The translations under genes were made by a program, and so were the position numbers. From UBA1479 sp963972065 (GTDB lineage: Bacteria; Pseudomonadota; Alphaproteobacteria; Rhodospirillales; Casp-alpha2), in contig CAXAVJ010000079.1 in the NCBI GenBank assembly GCA_963972065.1, positions 1 through 17,205 on the forward strand: a DNA stretch of 17,205 bases, read 5' to 3'. Below the pieces are notes generated by a model that was not told the origin of the DNA, ran no database searches, and saw nothing but the letters and a program-made list of their open reading frames with translations. Within the stretch, counting starts at the first letter, position 1. Every line of letters begins with the position of its first letter. Shown here piece by piece: positions 1 through 6,400 of this stretch.

Positions 1-231
1 CTCGTCGCCCGCCGTCACGGGATGGTTCAGACTAACATATTCCTGGTTCACGGCGACACGCACGACCTTGCGGTCGGCAAAGGCTTCGGCATGGCCCCCG
101 CCGCGCGCTTCCAGCCAATCGACCAGTTGAGCCACGGTGGTGACCGTGGCCGGCGGCTGGACGTCTTCCTCGCCGACCCCGGCCTTTTCACGCAGCCAGG
201 CGAAATACAGCAATTTTACGGGCGCGGTCAT
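1..231 (-). CDS. moaD: MoaD, molybdopterin synthase small subunit (partial, C-terminus outside window)
   Basis: The first 77 residues of a small ubiquitin-like sulfur carrier are visible, starting with ATG at 231 and running off the left edge. The protein begins MTAPVKLLYFAWLREKAG and continues with a VTTVAQLVDWLEARG segment and VRVAVNQEYV, the usual beta-grasp pattern of MoaD. In the family, the C-terminal Gly-Gly is thiocarboxylated and donates sulfur with MoaE to turn precursor Z into molybdopterin; that tail lies outside this window. The start codon directly follows the moeA stop (TGA at 232-234, ATG at 229-231), so translation is probably coupled. Position after mobB and moeA supports a molybdenum cofactor role. 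A ThiS-like carrier is the only reasonable alternative and fits the context less well. Confidence 0.9.
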   Translation of the reverse strand, partial: MTAPVKLLYFAWLREKAGVGEEDVQPPATVTTVAQLVDWLEARGGGHAEAFADRKVVRVAVNQEYVSLNHPVTAGDE

Positions 232-1497
232 TCAGGTCACCTCTCGGAACGGCAGGAAATCCACGGTCGCACCCTCCGCCAGTTCCGTCAAATCTTCTGG
301 CAGTTCGACCAGGCCGTCGGCATCGACCATGGAGGTCAGAATCCCCGCCCCCGACGAATGGCGTTTTTCCGCGACGGGCATGCCGCCGCCGTTACGGACC
401 AGTTTGGCCCGCGCCCATTCCCGGCGACCGGTCTTTTTCTTGTAAGCGAACCCGGCCTTGACCGGAAAGCGGGGGGCCTCGGTCTCCACCGCCCCAGACA
501 GCATCATGATCAGGGGCCTGGCGATCAGCATGAAGGTGACCATGGCCGCGACCGGATTGCCCGGCAGGCCGATGAAAGCGGTGTCGCCCACCTGGCCCAG
601 GGCCACGGGCCGACCCGGCTTGATCGCCAGGCGCCAGAAATGAATGCTGCCCCGGCGTTCCACGGCGGCCTTCACATGGTCTTCCTCGCCGGCCGACACG
701 CCGCCCGAGGTGATCAGCAGATCATGCCCCGCCTCGGCCGCCGCCAGGGCCTGGGCGATGGCGTCGGGATTGTCGGGCAGAATGCCCAGATCGGTGACGG
801 CACAGCCAAGCCCGTCCAGCAGGCTCATGACCGTGTAGCGATTGGCGTCGAAGATGCAGCCCTCGGGGGCACCCTCGGCCGGGTCACGAACCTCGTCCCC
901 GGTCGAAAACACGGCCGCGCGCAGCCTTTGCCGAACTGTCAGGTTGCCGCGCCCGATCGAGGCCGCCAGGCCGATTTCCTGAGCGCGCAGGATTTGTCCG
1001 GCGCGCAGGATCACGTCGCCCTGCTTCACATCCTCGCCCGCGAACCTGCGGTTCGACCCCTTCTTCAGGCCCTTGGGCAGGACGACGACATCGCCCGCGA
1101 CCTCTGCGTCTTCCGCCATGAAGACCGTGTCCGGCCCGCCATCGGCACCCGCCGGCATGGGGGCGCCGGTGAAGATTTGATAGGCCTTGCCGCGTTCGGC
1201 CGGGCCGCTCAACGGATGGCCGGCGGCGATGCGCCCGGCCACGGGCAGGCGCGTCTCACCGTCGGGGTTCAGGTCCGCGTGATAGACCGCATAGCCGTCG
1301 ACGGCGGAATTGTCGTGGGGCGGCACGTTGCGGGGGGCTGCCACGTCCTCGGCCAAAATCCGGCCCAAGGCCTGACGCAGCGGAACTTCTTCCGTACCGA
1401 CGACGCAGGCAACACGCCCGGCCAGGATCGCGAGCGCGTCGTCGACGGGCATCAGGCCGCCGTCGAAGGCGAAGCAATCGTCCTTAAGCTGCGCCAT
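232..1497 (-). CDS. moeA: MoeA, molybdopterin molybdenumtransferase
   Basis: 421 residues, the usual length for MoeA. The enzyme inserts molybdate into adenylylated molybdopterin in the cytoplasm, the last common step of Mo cofactor synthesis. Visible family motifs are PPHDNSAVDGYAV (about 59-71), the MoCF-domain motifs STGDEV (198-203) and TSGGVSAGEEDHV (263-275), KPGRP (293-297) and GLPGNPVA (310-317), followed by the C-terminal beta-barrel domain. The ATG at 1495-1497 lies inside the 3' end of mobB (14-bp overlap, different frame), and the stop abuts the moaD start. This indicates a co-transcribed mobB-moeA-moaD unit. No key motif is missing. I see no Mo-responsive element immediately upstream. 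Confidence 0.96.
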   Translation of the reverse strand: MAQLKDDCFAFDGGLMPVDDALAILAGRVACVVGTEEVPLRQALGRILAEDVAAPRNVPPHDNSAVDGYAVYHADLNPDGETRLPVAGRIAAGHPLSGPAERGKAYQIFTGAPMPAGADGGPDTVFMAEDAEVAGDVVVLPKGLKKGSNRRFAGEDVKQGDVILRAGQILRAQEIGLAASIGRGNLTVRQRLRAAVFSTGDEVRDPAEGAPEGCIFDANRYTVMSLLDGLGCAVTDLGILPDNPDAIAQALAAAEAGHDLLITSGGVSAGEEDHVKAAVERRGSIHFWRLAIKPGRPVALGQVGDTAFIGLPGNPVAAMVTFMLIARPLIMMLSGAVETEAPRFPVKAGFAYKKKTGRREWARAKLVRNGGGMPVAEKRHSSGAGILTSMVDADGLVELPEDLTELAEGATVDFLPFREVT

Positions 1498-2029
1498 GGC
1501 TGACCTTGCCCGGCTGCCCCTGGGTGGCCGAGGCCGCGAGACCGCAATGGGCGATAATGAAATCGGCGACCGCCGTGACGTCGTTAATGTCGAGGACCGG
1601 ACAGGTCACGCCCGCGACCGCCCCGTCCGAGGCCACGGCGACGATGGTGTCGTCATCGGCGGCGATCAGATCCTTGCCCACCTCGGCGCGGAACACCTCC
1701 AGCTTGGCGTGGCGGTGGCGCTTGAAGCCCTCGATCAGGATCAGATCGACCGGCGCCATGCGCCGGATCAGGCTGTCCATGTCGGGTTCGTCCTCGTCGC
1801 GCAGTTCCCGTTGCAGGACCCAACGCTTGCCCGAGGTCAGCATGACTTCCGTGGCACCCGCCGCACGGTGCTCGTAGGAATCCTTGCCCTTCTGGTCGAT
1901 GTCGAAGTTGTGGTGGGTATGCTTCATGGTCGAAACCGAGAGCCCCCGCGACGTCAGTTCCGGGATCAGACGCACCAGCAGGGTCGTTTTACCACTGCCG
2001 CTCCATCCGACCAGGCCGAATACCTTCAT
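1484..2029 (-). CDS. mobB: MobB, molybdopterin-guanine dinucleotide biosynthesis adaptor protein
   Basis: 181 residues from the chosen ATG at 2027-2029. A GTP-binding P-loop protein that in the family assists MobA in making the guanine dinucleotide form of the Mo cofactor. The Walker A motif GWSGSGKTTLL starts at residue 8, followed by MKHTHHNFDID and the conserved VDLILIEGFKRH segment. The open frame continues upstream to 2143, but the extra 38 residues have no family resemblance and would overlap pgsA. An AAGGGG ribosome binding site lies ten bases before the chosen ATG, so I prefer it. The 3' end overlaps moeA by 14 bp. MobB proteins are accessory, and mobA is not in this window. Confidence 0.93.
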   Translation of the reverse strand: MKVFGLVGWSGSGKTTLLVRLIPELTSRGLSVSTMKHTHHNFDIDQKGKDSYEHRAAGATEVMLTSGKRWVLQRELRDEDEPDMDSLIRRMAPVDLILIEGFKRHRHAKLEVFRAEVGKDLIAADDDTIVAVASDGAVAGVTCPVLDINDVTAVADFIIAHCGLAASATQGQPGKVSHGAA

Positions 2030-2039
2030 GCCGCCATTT

Positions 2040-2045
2040 CCCCTT
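2040..2045 (-). promoter_or_regulatory. ribosome binding site of mobB
   Basis: AAGGGG on the minus strand, ten bases before the ATG at 2029. It decides between this start and the longer open frame reaching back to 2143. Confidence 0.55.
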
Positions 2046-2084
2046 GGATGTTTCCTGCCTGCCGGGCCGAGCGCCACCGGAAGG

Positions 2085-2121
2085 CCGTTGATATTGGTTA
2101 GAATGACACAAAATTCAACGG
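2085..2121 (-). promoter_or_regulatory. possible internal promoter with flanking inverted repeat before mobB
   Basis: On the minus strand TTGAAT (2113-2118) and AATATC (2090-2095) are separated by exactly 17 bases, a plausible though weak sigma-70-like arrangement about 60 bases before the mobB start. The region is also bounded by a perfect 7-bp inverted repeat, CCGTTGA (2085-2091) and TCAACGG (2115-2121), whose right arm overlaps the pgsA stop codon. The repeat could be an operator or a weak stem-loop. The local sequence is more AT-rich than the flanking genes. The sequence alone shows only the match; function is inference. Confidence 0.3.
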
Positions 2122-2744
2122 TTTTCAGCGCCTTGCGTGCCACCAGCAGCCGACGGCGGCGTGCGGTCAGCGCGGCGGATATGGCGCAGGCCCGCGATCA
2201 GATAGTCGAACCCGGTGACCAGCGTCAAAAGGGCTGCGATCCACAGGCCGTACACCCCCACCTCGGTCGTCGTGAGCGGCCCGAAATCGGGACCCGCCGG
2301 GCCGACGATCAGGAAGCCCAGGGCCAAAATCTGCACCGTGGTCTTCCATTTTGCCAGAGTCGAGACAGGCAGGCCGACCCGGGCCGAGGCCAGAAATTCG
2401 CGCAGGCCCGAGACCAGGATTTCACGGCACAGGATGACGGCAGCCGGCAGGATATGCACGCCGTCGAAACGGTCGACCCCGACCAACGCCAGCAGCAGCG
2501 CCGAAATTAAAAGCTTGTCGGCGATGGGATCGAGAAACCGGCCAAGCGACGACTGCAAATCCCAGGCGCGAGCCAGATAGCCATCGAAGAAATCGGTGAT
2601 GGAGGCATAGCAATAGACGGAAAAAGCCAGCCAATTGCCCAGGGGGGCTTCGATGAACAGCATCAGGCAGACCACCACCGGAATGGCGGCGATGCGCGAC
2701 AAGGTCAACAGATTGGGCAATTGGGTCAGCAAGAACGTCTCCAT
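2115..2744 (-). CDS. pgsA: PgsA, CDP-diacylglycerol--glycerol-3-phosphate 3-phosphatidyltransferase
   Basis: 209 residues from ATG at 2742-2744. This inner membrane enzyme makes phosphatidylglycerophosphate, the precursor of phosphatidylglycerol and cardiolipin. The full CDP-alcohol phosphatidyltransferase signature D-x2-DG-x2-AR-x8-G-x3-D-x3-D is present at residues 51-76 (D51, D54, G55, A58, R59, G68, D72, D76). It begins NLLTLSRIAAIPVVV, typical of PgsA, and has several hydrophobic segments. The frame opens further upstream to 2828, but those 28 residues look non-coding (GC-rich, with no PgsA similarity). No strong ribosome binding site is visible before either start, so the start is moderately certain. 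The gene follows uvrC, a common pairing in proteobacteria. Confidence 0.95.
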   Translation of the reverse strand: METFLLTQLPNLLTLSRIAAIPVVVCLMLFIEAPLGNWLAFSVYCYASITDFFDGYLARAWDLQSSLGRFLDPIADKLLISALLLALVGVDRFDGVHILPAAVILCREILVSGLREFLASARVGLPVSTLAKWKTTVQILALGFLIVGPAGPDFGPLTTTEVGVYGLWIAALLTLVTGFDYLIAGLRHIRRADRTPPSAAGGTQGAENR

Positions 2745-2837
2745 CGCGAGGCGCTGAACTCCATGCGGCGCCACCGCCCCCGTGCCGGCAATCCCACCCC
2801 AGTGCGGGCGACAACCGACGGGGCGCATTCAACCACA

Positions 2838-4781
2838 TCAATCGTCGGGATGAAACCAGTCATAGATTTTGCGCGCCATCGACTTGGAAATGCCGTCGAC
2901 GGCGGCGATGTCGTCGGGCCGCGCCTCCTCCACCGCCTTGGCATGACCGAAATGATGCAGCAGGGCACGCTTGCGCTGGGCGCCGATGCCCGGCACATCA
3001 TCCAGGCGTGAGGTTTGGATCGCCTTGGCCCGGCGGCCCCGGTGGGCACCGATGGCGAAGCGGTGGGCCTCGTCGCGCAGGCGCTGCAGAAAATACAGCA
3101 CCGGATCCTGGGGTTTCAGCAACAGTTCGCGCCCATCCGGCATGAAGATGTGCTCGCGCCCGGCATTGCGGTCGGGGCCCTTGGCGATGGCCGCCAGGGC
3201 CACATCCTCGATCCCCAGATCCTGAAAAACCTCCATCGCGATGCCCAGTTGTCCCTTGCCGCCGTCGATCAGGATCAGGTCCGGCCATTGGCCTTCGGCG
3301 CGCTCGGGATCCTCTTTCAGCGCCCGGGAGAACCGCCGGGTCAGGACTTCGCGCATCATCGCGTAATCGTCGCCGGGGGCAAAACCTTCGCCTGTTTTAC
3401 CGTCGGCGTCCGGCACATTGGCCGCGCCCTTGATGTTGAATTTGCGGTAAGCCCCCTTTTCGAACCCGTCCGGGCCGGCCACGATCATCCCGCCCACGGC
3501 CTTGGTGCCGCCGACATGGCTGTTGTCATAGACCTCGATACGCTCGGGCGCGGCCTCCAGTCCCAGGACATCGGCCAGCCCGTCCAGCAGCTTGCGCTGC
3601 GTGGCACTTTCCGACTGTCGGCGCGACAATGCCTCTTTCGCGTTGTTCTGCGCATGGTCGACCACCTTGCGTTTGTCACCCCGGGTCGGGACCGTGATCT
3701 GCACCCGCCGCTCGGCGCGTACGGACAGCGCATCCTCGACCAGGGCCCGGTTGGGCAGGGCATGGCTGAGAATCACCGTCTTCGGCGGCTGGGCGCGGGC
3801 ATAGAACTGACCCAGGAAGGCCTCCAGCACCTCCCCCATGTCGTCGTCGGGGCCGTGGCTGGGGAAATAGGCCCGATTGCCGAAATTGGCGCCCGTGCGA
3901 AAGAAGAACACCTGCACGCAGGTCTGCCCGCTCTGACGATGGGCGGCGATCACGTCGGCGTCGCCGACGGTGCGAAGATTGATATCCTGATGGGCCTGAA
4001 TGCGAGTCATGGCCTGGATGCGGTCACGGTACTGGGCCGCCAGTTCGAACTCCAGCGCGTCCGACGCCGCCTGCATGCGCTTGGACAGGTTGGCCTGCAC
4101 GGCCCGGGAGCCGCCGGTCAGGAAATCCCGCGCCTGGCCGACAAGATCGGCGTAGTCGTCCTTGGAAATCCGCCCGACGCAAGGCGCCGAACAGCGCTTG
4201 ATCTGATACAGCAGGCAGGGCCGCGTGCGCCCGGAGAACACGTTGTCCGAGCACGAGCGCAGCAGGAACGCCCGTTGCAGCACGTTGAGCGCGTCGTTGA
4301 CCGCCCAAACGGAAGCGAACGGCCCGAAGTAGTCGCCAGATCGCGATTTCGCCCCCCGGTATTTCACCACCTGGGGATAGTCGTGGTCGCCGGTGACCAG
4401 AATGTAGGGGAAGGATTTATCGTCGCGCAGAAGGATATTGTAGCGCGGCGCGTAGCGCTTGATCAGGTTGGATTCAAGCAGCAGGGCCTCCGCCTCGGTC
4501 GCCGTGGTCACGAACTCCATGTCGATGGTCAGCGCGATCATGCGGCGGATGCGGGTGGGCTGGCGATCCGGCGCCGTATAGGCCGCGACCCGCTTTTTCA
4601 AATCCTTCGCCTTGCCGACGTAGAGCACGGCGCCGTCGACGGCGATCATGCGATAGACCCCGGGCGTATTGGGCAGGGTCTTCAGGTGGCGGGCGATGAC
4701 CTCCGCCCCCCGAGTGATCGAAGCCGCCGGCGTGTCCGTGTCTGCCGTGCCGTCGTCGTGATCCTGCTTGCCCGTCGTCAC
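2838..4781 (-). CDS. uvrC: UvrC, excinuclease ABC subunit C
   Basis: 647 residues, starting with GTG at 4779-4781 behind GGGGAT. UvrC makes both incisions around a lesion marked by UvrA/UvrB. In order: GIY-YIG nuclease domain (about 35-115, with TPGVYRM, YVGKAKDL and the EALLLESNLIKRY segment); four cysteines C177, C189, C197, C201 with spacing 12-8-4, the spacing reported for the Fe-S cluster of E. coli UvrC; UVR domain for UvrB (about 225-262); RNase H-like endonuclease domain with EVYDNSH (D419), LIDGGKGQL (D506) and EAHRFA (H573); and a C-terminal double helix-hairpin-helix (594-645). All catalytic positions are present. It has an unusually acidic and polar N-terminal extension of about 30 residues. 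It is preceded by the long AT-rich region with DnaA-like boxes. Confidence 0.98.
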   Translation of the reverse strand: MTTGKQDHDDGTADTDTPAASITRGAEVIARHLKTLPNTPGVYRMIAVDGAVLYVGKAKDLKKRVAAYTAPDRQPTRIRRMIALTIDMEFVTTATEAEALLLESNLIKRYAPRYNILLRDDKSFPYILVTGDHDYPQVVKYRGAKSRSGDYFGPFASVWAVNDALNVLQRAFLLRSCSDNVFSGRTRPCLLYQIKRCSAPCVGRISKDDYADLVGQARDFLTGGSRAVQANLSKRMQAASDALEFELAAQYRDRIQAMTRIQAHQDINLRTVGDADVIAAHRQSGQTCVQVFFFRTGANFGNRAYFPSHGPDDDMGEVLEAFLGQFYARAQPPKTVILSHALPNRALVEDALSVRAERRVQITVPTRGDKRKVVDHAQNNAKEALSRRQSESATQRKLLDGLADVLGLEAAPERIEVYDNSHVGGTKAVGGMIVAGPDGFEKGAYRKFNIKGAANVPDADGKTGEGFAPGDDYAMMREVLTRRFSRALKEDPERAEGQWPDLILIDGGKGQLGIAMEVFQDLGIEDVALAAIAKGPDRNAGREHIFMPDGRELLLKPQDPVLYFLQRLRDEAHRFAIGAHRGRRAKAIQTSRLDDVPGIGAQRKRALLHHFGHAKAVEEARPDDIAAVDGISKSMARKIYDWFHPDD

Positions 4782-4880
4782 CGGTGATCCCCGTTCGAAA
4801 CGCCCATGAGGTGAGAAATCCGTGATGAATCAATACTATGCCGAAAGATATATCCGACCGATCAAATTCGCGACGGACAA

Positions 4881-4889
4881 CTATCCACG
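4881..4889 (+). promoter_or_regulatory. DnaA-like box (CTATCCACG, 7 of 9 to consensus)
   Basis: Matches TTATCCACA at 7 of 9 positions on the plus strand. It faces the perfect box at 4895-4903. Arms TATCCAC and GTGGATA pair as a 7-bp inverted repeat around GACTCTT, which includes a GANTC site. Confidence 0.4.
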
Positions 4890-4894
4890 ACTCT

Positions 4895-4903
4895 TGTGGA
4901 TAA
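4895..4903 (-). promoter_or_regulatory. DnaA box, perfect consensus TTATCCACA
   Basis: The plus strand reads TGTGGATAA, so the minus strand gives the exact nine-base consensus DnaA box. It is about 115 bases before the uvrC start codon and in the AT-rich intergenic region, which favours a real site over a chance match. Confidence 0.6.
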
Positions 4904-5092
4904 ACCTGTTGAAAAACCCGCCCGCACAGGCGCGGAGCCAGAAAATCCCGGGATTCCTCCGCTTTGCCTAATATTTGAGCATGGTCATAACTTATTGAAA
5001 TACAACAGAAAACAACCACCCGATGGGGGTGCTCAAGGTATTGAAAATTTCCGGAAACAGGCTGGACACAAATATGAAACGATGGGAAGGCC

Positions 5093-5101
5093 TGTGCACA
5101 A
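5093..5101 (-). promoter_or_regulatory. DnaA-like box (TTGTGCACA, one mismatch)
   Basis: The minus strand reads TTGTGCACA, one mismatch from TTATNCACA. It contains the 8-bp palindrome TGTGCACA, so a weaker box also reads on the plus strand (5092-5100). It lies 190 bases from the pair at 4881-4903, on the other side of the AT-rich block. Confidence 0.4.
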
Positions 5102-5166
5102 CTCCCATGAGAGTCTGTCACAAAGCCGCGATTTCAAGCACTTAGAGGAAGGCTCTCAAACAGCTG

Positions 5167-5586
5167 TCAGGCCCGGGAGTTGAAGCGCTCGATCTCGACG
5201 CCGACGCTCTCCGCGTTTTCGAAAATGTCCAGTTTCTCGACCCGCACCCGGGCCGAGCGGACGCGGGGGTCTTCCAGGCACATGGCCGCGATGTCCTCGG
5301 CCAGGGTTTCGACCAGATTGACGTGACCGCGCCCGACGATGCCCTTGATGCCGTCGGTGATCTCTTCATAACAGACCACTTGGTTGATCTCGTCGGCGGG
5401 CGGCTGTTCCGTCTCGCGCACGGCAAGGTCGACGTTCAGGCGGATGCGCTGGGTCCCTGTCTTCTCGAAGGAATGGATGCCGACGTTGGCCATCAGCACC
5501 AGATTGCGCACGAAGACATGGCGGATCAACGACCGCGCGTCGGCGATCTTGGCCGTGTCCGAAACCTTGTATTGGTCGACGGTCAT
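5167..5586 (-). CDS. folB: FolB, dihydroneopterin aldolase
   Basis: 139 residues from ATG at 5584-5586. The enzyme cleaves 7,8-dihydroneopterin to 6-hydroxymethyl-dihydropterin in folate synthesis; many family members also epimerise to dihydromonapterin. Visible features: HVFVRNLVLMANVGIHSFEK (about 23-42), VCYEEITDGI with Y73/E74, GRGHVNLVETLAEDIA (85-100), and VRVEKLD with the expected catalytic lysine K118. There is an N-terminal extension of about 22 residues relative to short FolB proteins. The gene sits 30 bp after an SDR that looks like a pteridine reductase, which supports a pterin role for both. It is the last gene before the 385-bp intergenic region. FolX (dihydroneopterin triphosphate epimerase) is a related alternative but less likely. 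Confidence 0.93.
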   Translation of the reverse strand: MTVDQYKVSDTAKIADARSLIRHVFVRNLVLMANVGIHSFEKTGTQRIRLNVDLAVRETEQPPADEINQVVCYEEITDGIKGIVGRGHVNLVETLAEDIAAMCLEDPRVRSARVRVEKLDIFENAESVGVEIERFNSRA

Positions 5587-5616
5587 CCGTTCCCCGGTTG
5601 GTTTGGCCGGCCCGCC

Positions 5617-6393
5617 CTATTCGGGCGCGGGCGCATTGTCCCAGGCGGCCCCCATGTGCTGACCGCTGTCCAGGGCGATGATTTGGCCTGTAAAGGCCGG
5701 CGCGTCAAGGATGAAGCGCAGGGCGCGGCAAATATCCCGGAGGTCGACGGGCCGCCCAAGCGGCGTCGCCCGCCATTGCGCCGCGAACTGATCGTCGGTC
5801 TGACGGGGGCTCGGCAGGGTCGGGCCGGGGCCGATGGCATTGACCCGGACCTGCGGAGAGAGGGCCCGCGCCAGCATCTGGGTCAAGCCCCACAGCCCGT
5901 ATTTGGACAGCGTATAGGACGTGAAATCACCGCGCAGGTTCATGACCCGCTGATCGACGATGTTGACCACGTTGCCCACGGCCCCGTCCGGCAGGTGCCC
6001 GGCGAAGGCTTGGGTCAGCACGAAGGGCGCACGCAGGTTGATCTCCATATGGGCGTCCCAGCTTTCCCGGGTCACCGTGTCCGGCATGTCCAACTCGAAC
6101 AGGGACGCGTTGTTGACCAGCAGGGTCACCGGGCCCAGGGCGGCGATGGCGGCGGGGATCAGGTTTCCCGTGGCATCCTCGTCCGCAAGGTCGGCCTGAA
6201 CCGCCGCCGCGCGCCCGCCCTTGGCCGTAATCTCGGCGGCAAGGGCCTCCGCCGCGGTACGCGAGCCGTTGTAATGCACGGCAACGCGCCAACCGGCATC
6301 GGCCAGGTCCAGCGCCATGGCACGGCCAATGCGGTGCGCCGCCCCGGTGATCAGGGCGGTTTCAGGGGGCTGGGCAGGATCGTTCTCGGTCAT
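5617..6393 (-). CDS. SDR oxidoreductase resembling pteridine reductase / FolM
   Basis: 258 residues from ATG at 6391-6393, 7 bp after the antiporter stop. It is a Rossmann-fold short-chain dehydrogenase. The cofactor motif is TGAAHRIG (16-23), the TGx3RxG form typical of pteridine reductase PTR1 and FolM in place of TGx3GxG. NNAS is at 94-97. The usual catalytic Ser is replaced by Asp147 (NIVD), followed by Tyr160 and Lys164 (SYTLSK). The Asp-Tyr distance of 13 and the Asp-Tyr-Lys triad match PTR1 (D181-Y194-K198). With folB 30 bp downstream, NADPH-dependent reduction of dihydromonapterin or another pterin is the best inference. A general SDR with unknown substrate remains possible. The frame extends upstream to 6465 but that would overlap the antiporter gene. 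Confidence 0.85.
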   Translation of the reverse strand: MTENDPAQPPETALITGAAHRIGRAMALDLADAGWRVAVHYNGSRTAAEALAAEITAKGGRAAAVQADLADEDATGNLIPAAIAALGPVTLLVNNASLFELDMPDTVTRESWDAHMEINLRAPFVLTQAFAGHLPDGAVGNVVNIVDQRVMNLRGDFTSYTLSKYGLWGLTQMLARALSPQVRVNAIGPGPTLPSPRQTDDQFAAQWRATPLGRPVDLRDICRALRFILDAPAFTGQIIALDSGQHMGAAWDNAPAPE

Positions 6394-6400
6394 CGCCACA

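Larger units (their letters stand above)
4782..5166. other. 385-bp AT-rich intergenic region with DnaA boxes (possible replication origin or DnaA-regulated region)
   Basis: The only gene-free stretch above 300 bases. I counted 189 A/T in the 360 bases 4801-5160, roughly 47% GC, clearly lower than the flanking genes. It holds two convergent DnaA-type boxes at 4881-4903, a third at 5093-5101, a 12-bp perfect palindrome AATCCCGGGATT at 4944-4955, the symmetric TGTGCACA at 5093-5100, and an AT-rich block around 4967-5018. GANTC sites occur at 4827, 4889, 4952 and 5111. A loose IHF-like match (one mismatch) starts at 4828. It must also contain the promoter of uvrC, but I find no convincing -35/-10 pair. 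No gene of a known family is visible here. Confidence 0.5.

Noticed and set aside
2030..2143. Longer mobB start at 2143
   Set aside because: The 38 extra residues have no similarity to MobB, would overlap pgsA, and the AAGGGG site supports 2029.
3015..4787. 590-residue plus-strand open frame antisense to uvrC
   Set aside because: It lies entirely opposite a clear UvrC gene, has no recognisable domain, and long antisense frames are expected in high-GC DNA.
4782..4800. Possible alphaproteobacterial LexA box (GTTC-N7-GTTC) before uvrC
   Set aside because: A single GTTC is present at 4793 but there is no second half at the required distance on either strand.
4896..5183. 95-residue plus-strand frame in the folB-uvrC gap
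   Set aside because: Its GTG start lies inside the perfect DnaA box, it runs into the 3' end of folB on the opposite strand, and it has no family resemblance or ribosome binding site. A small protein cannot be fully excluded.
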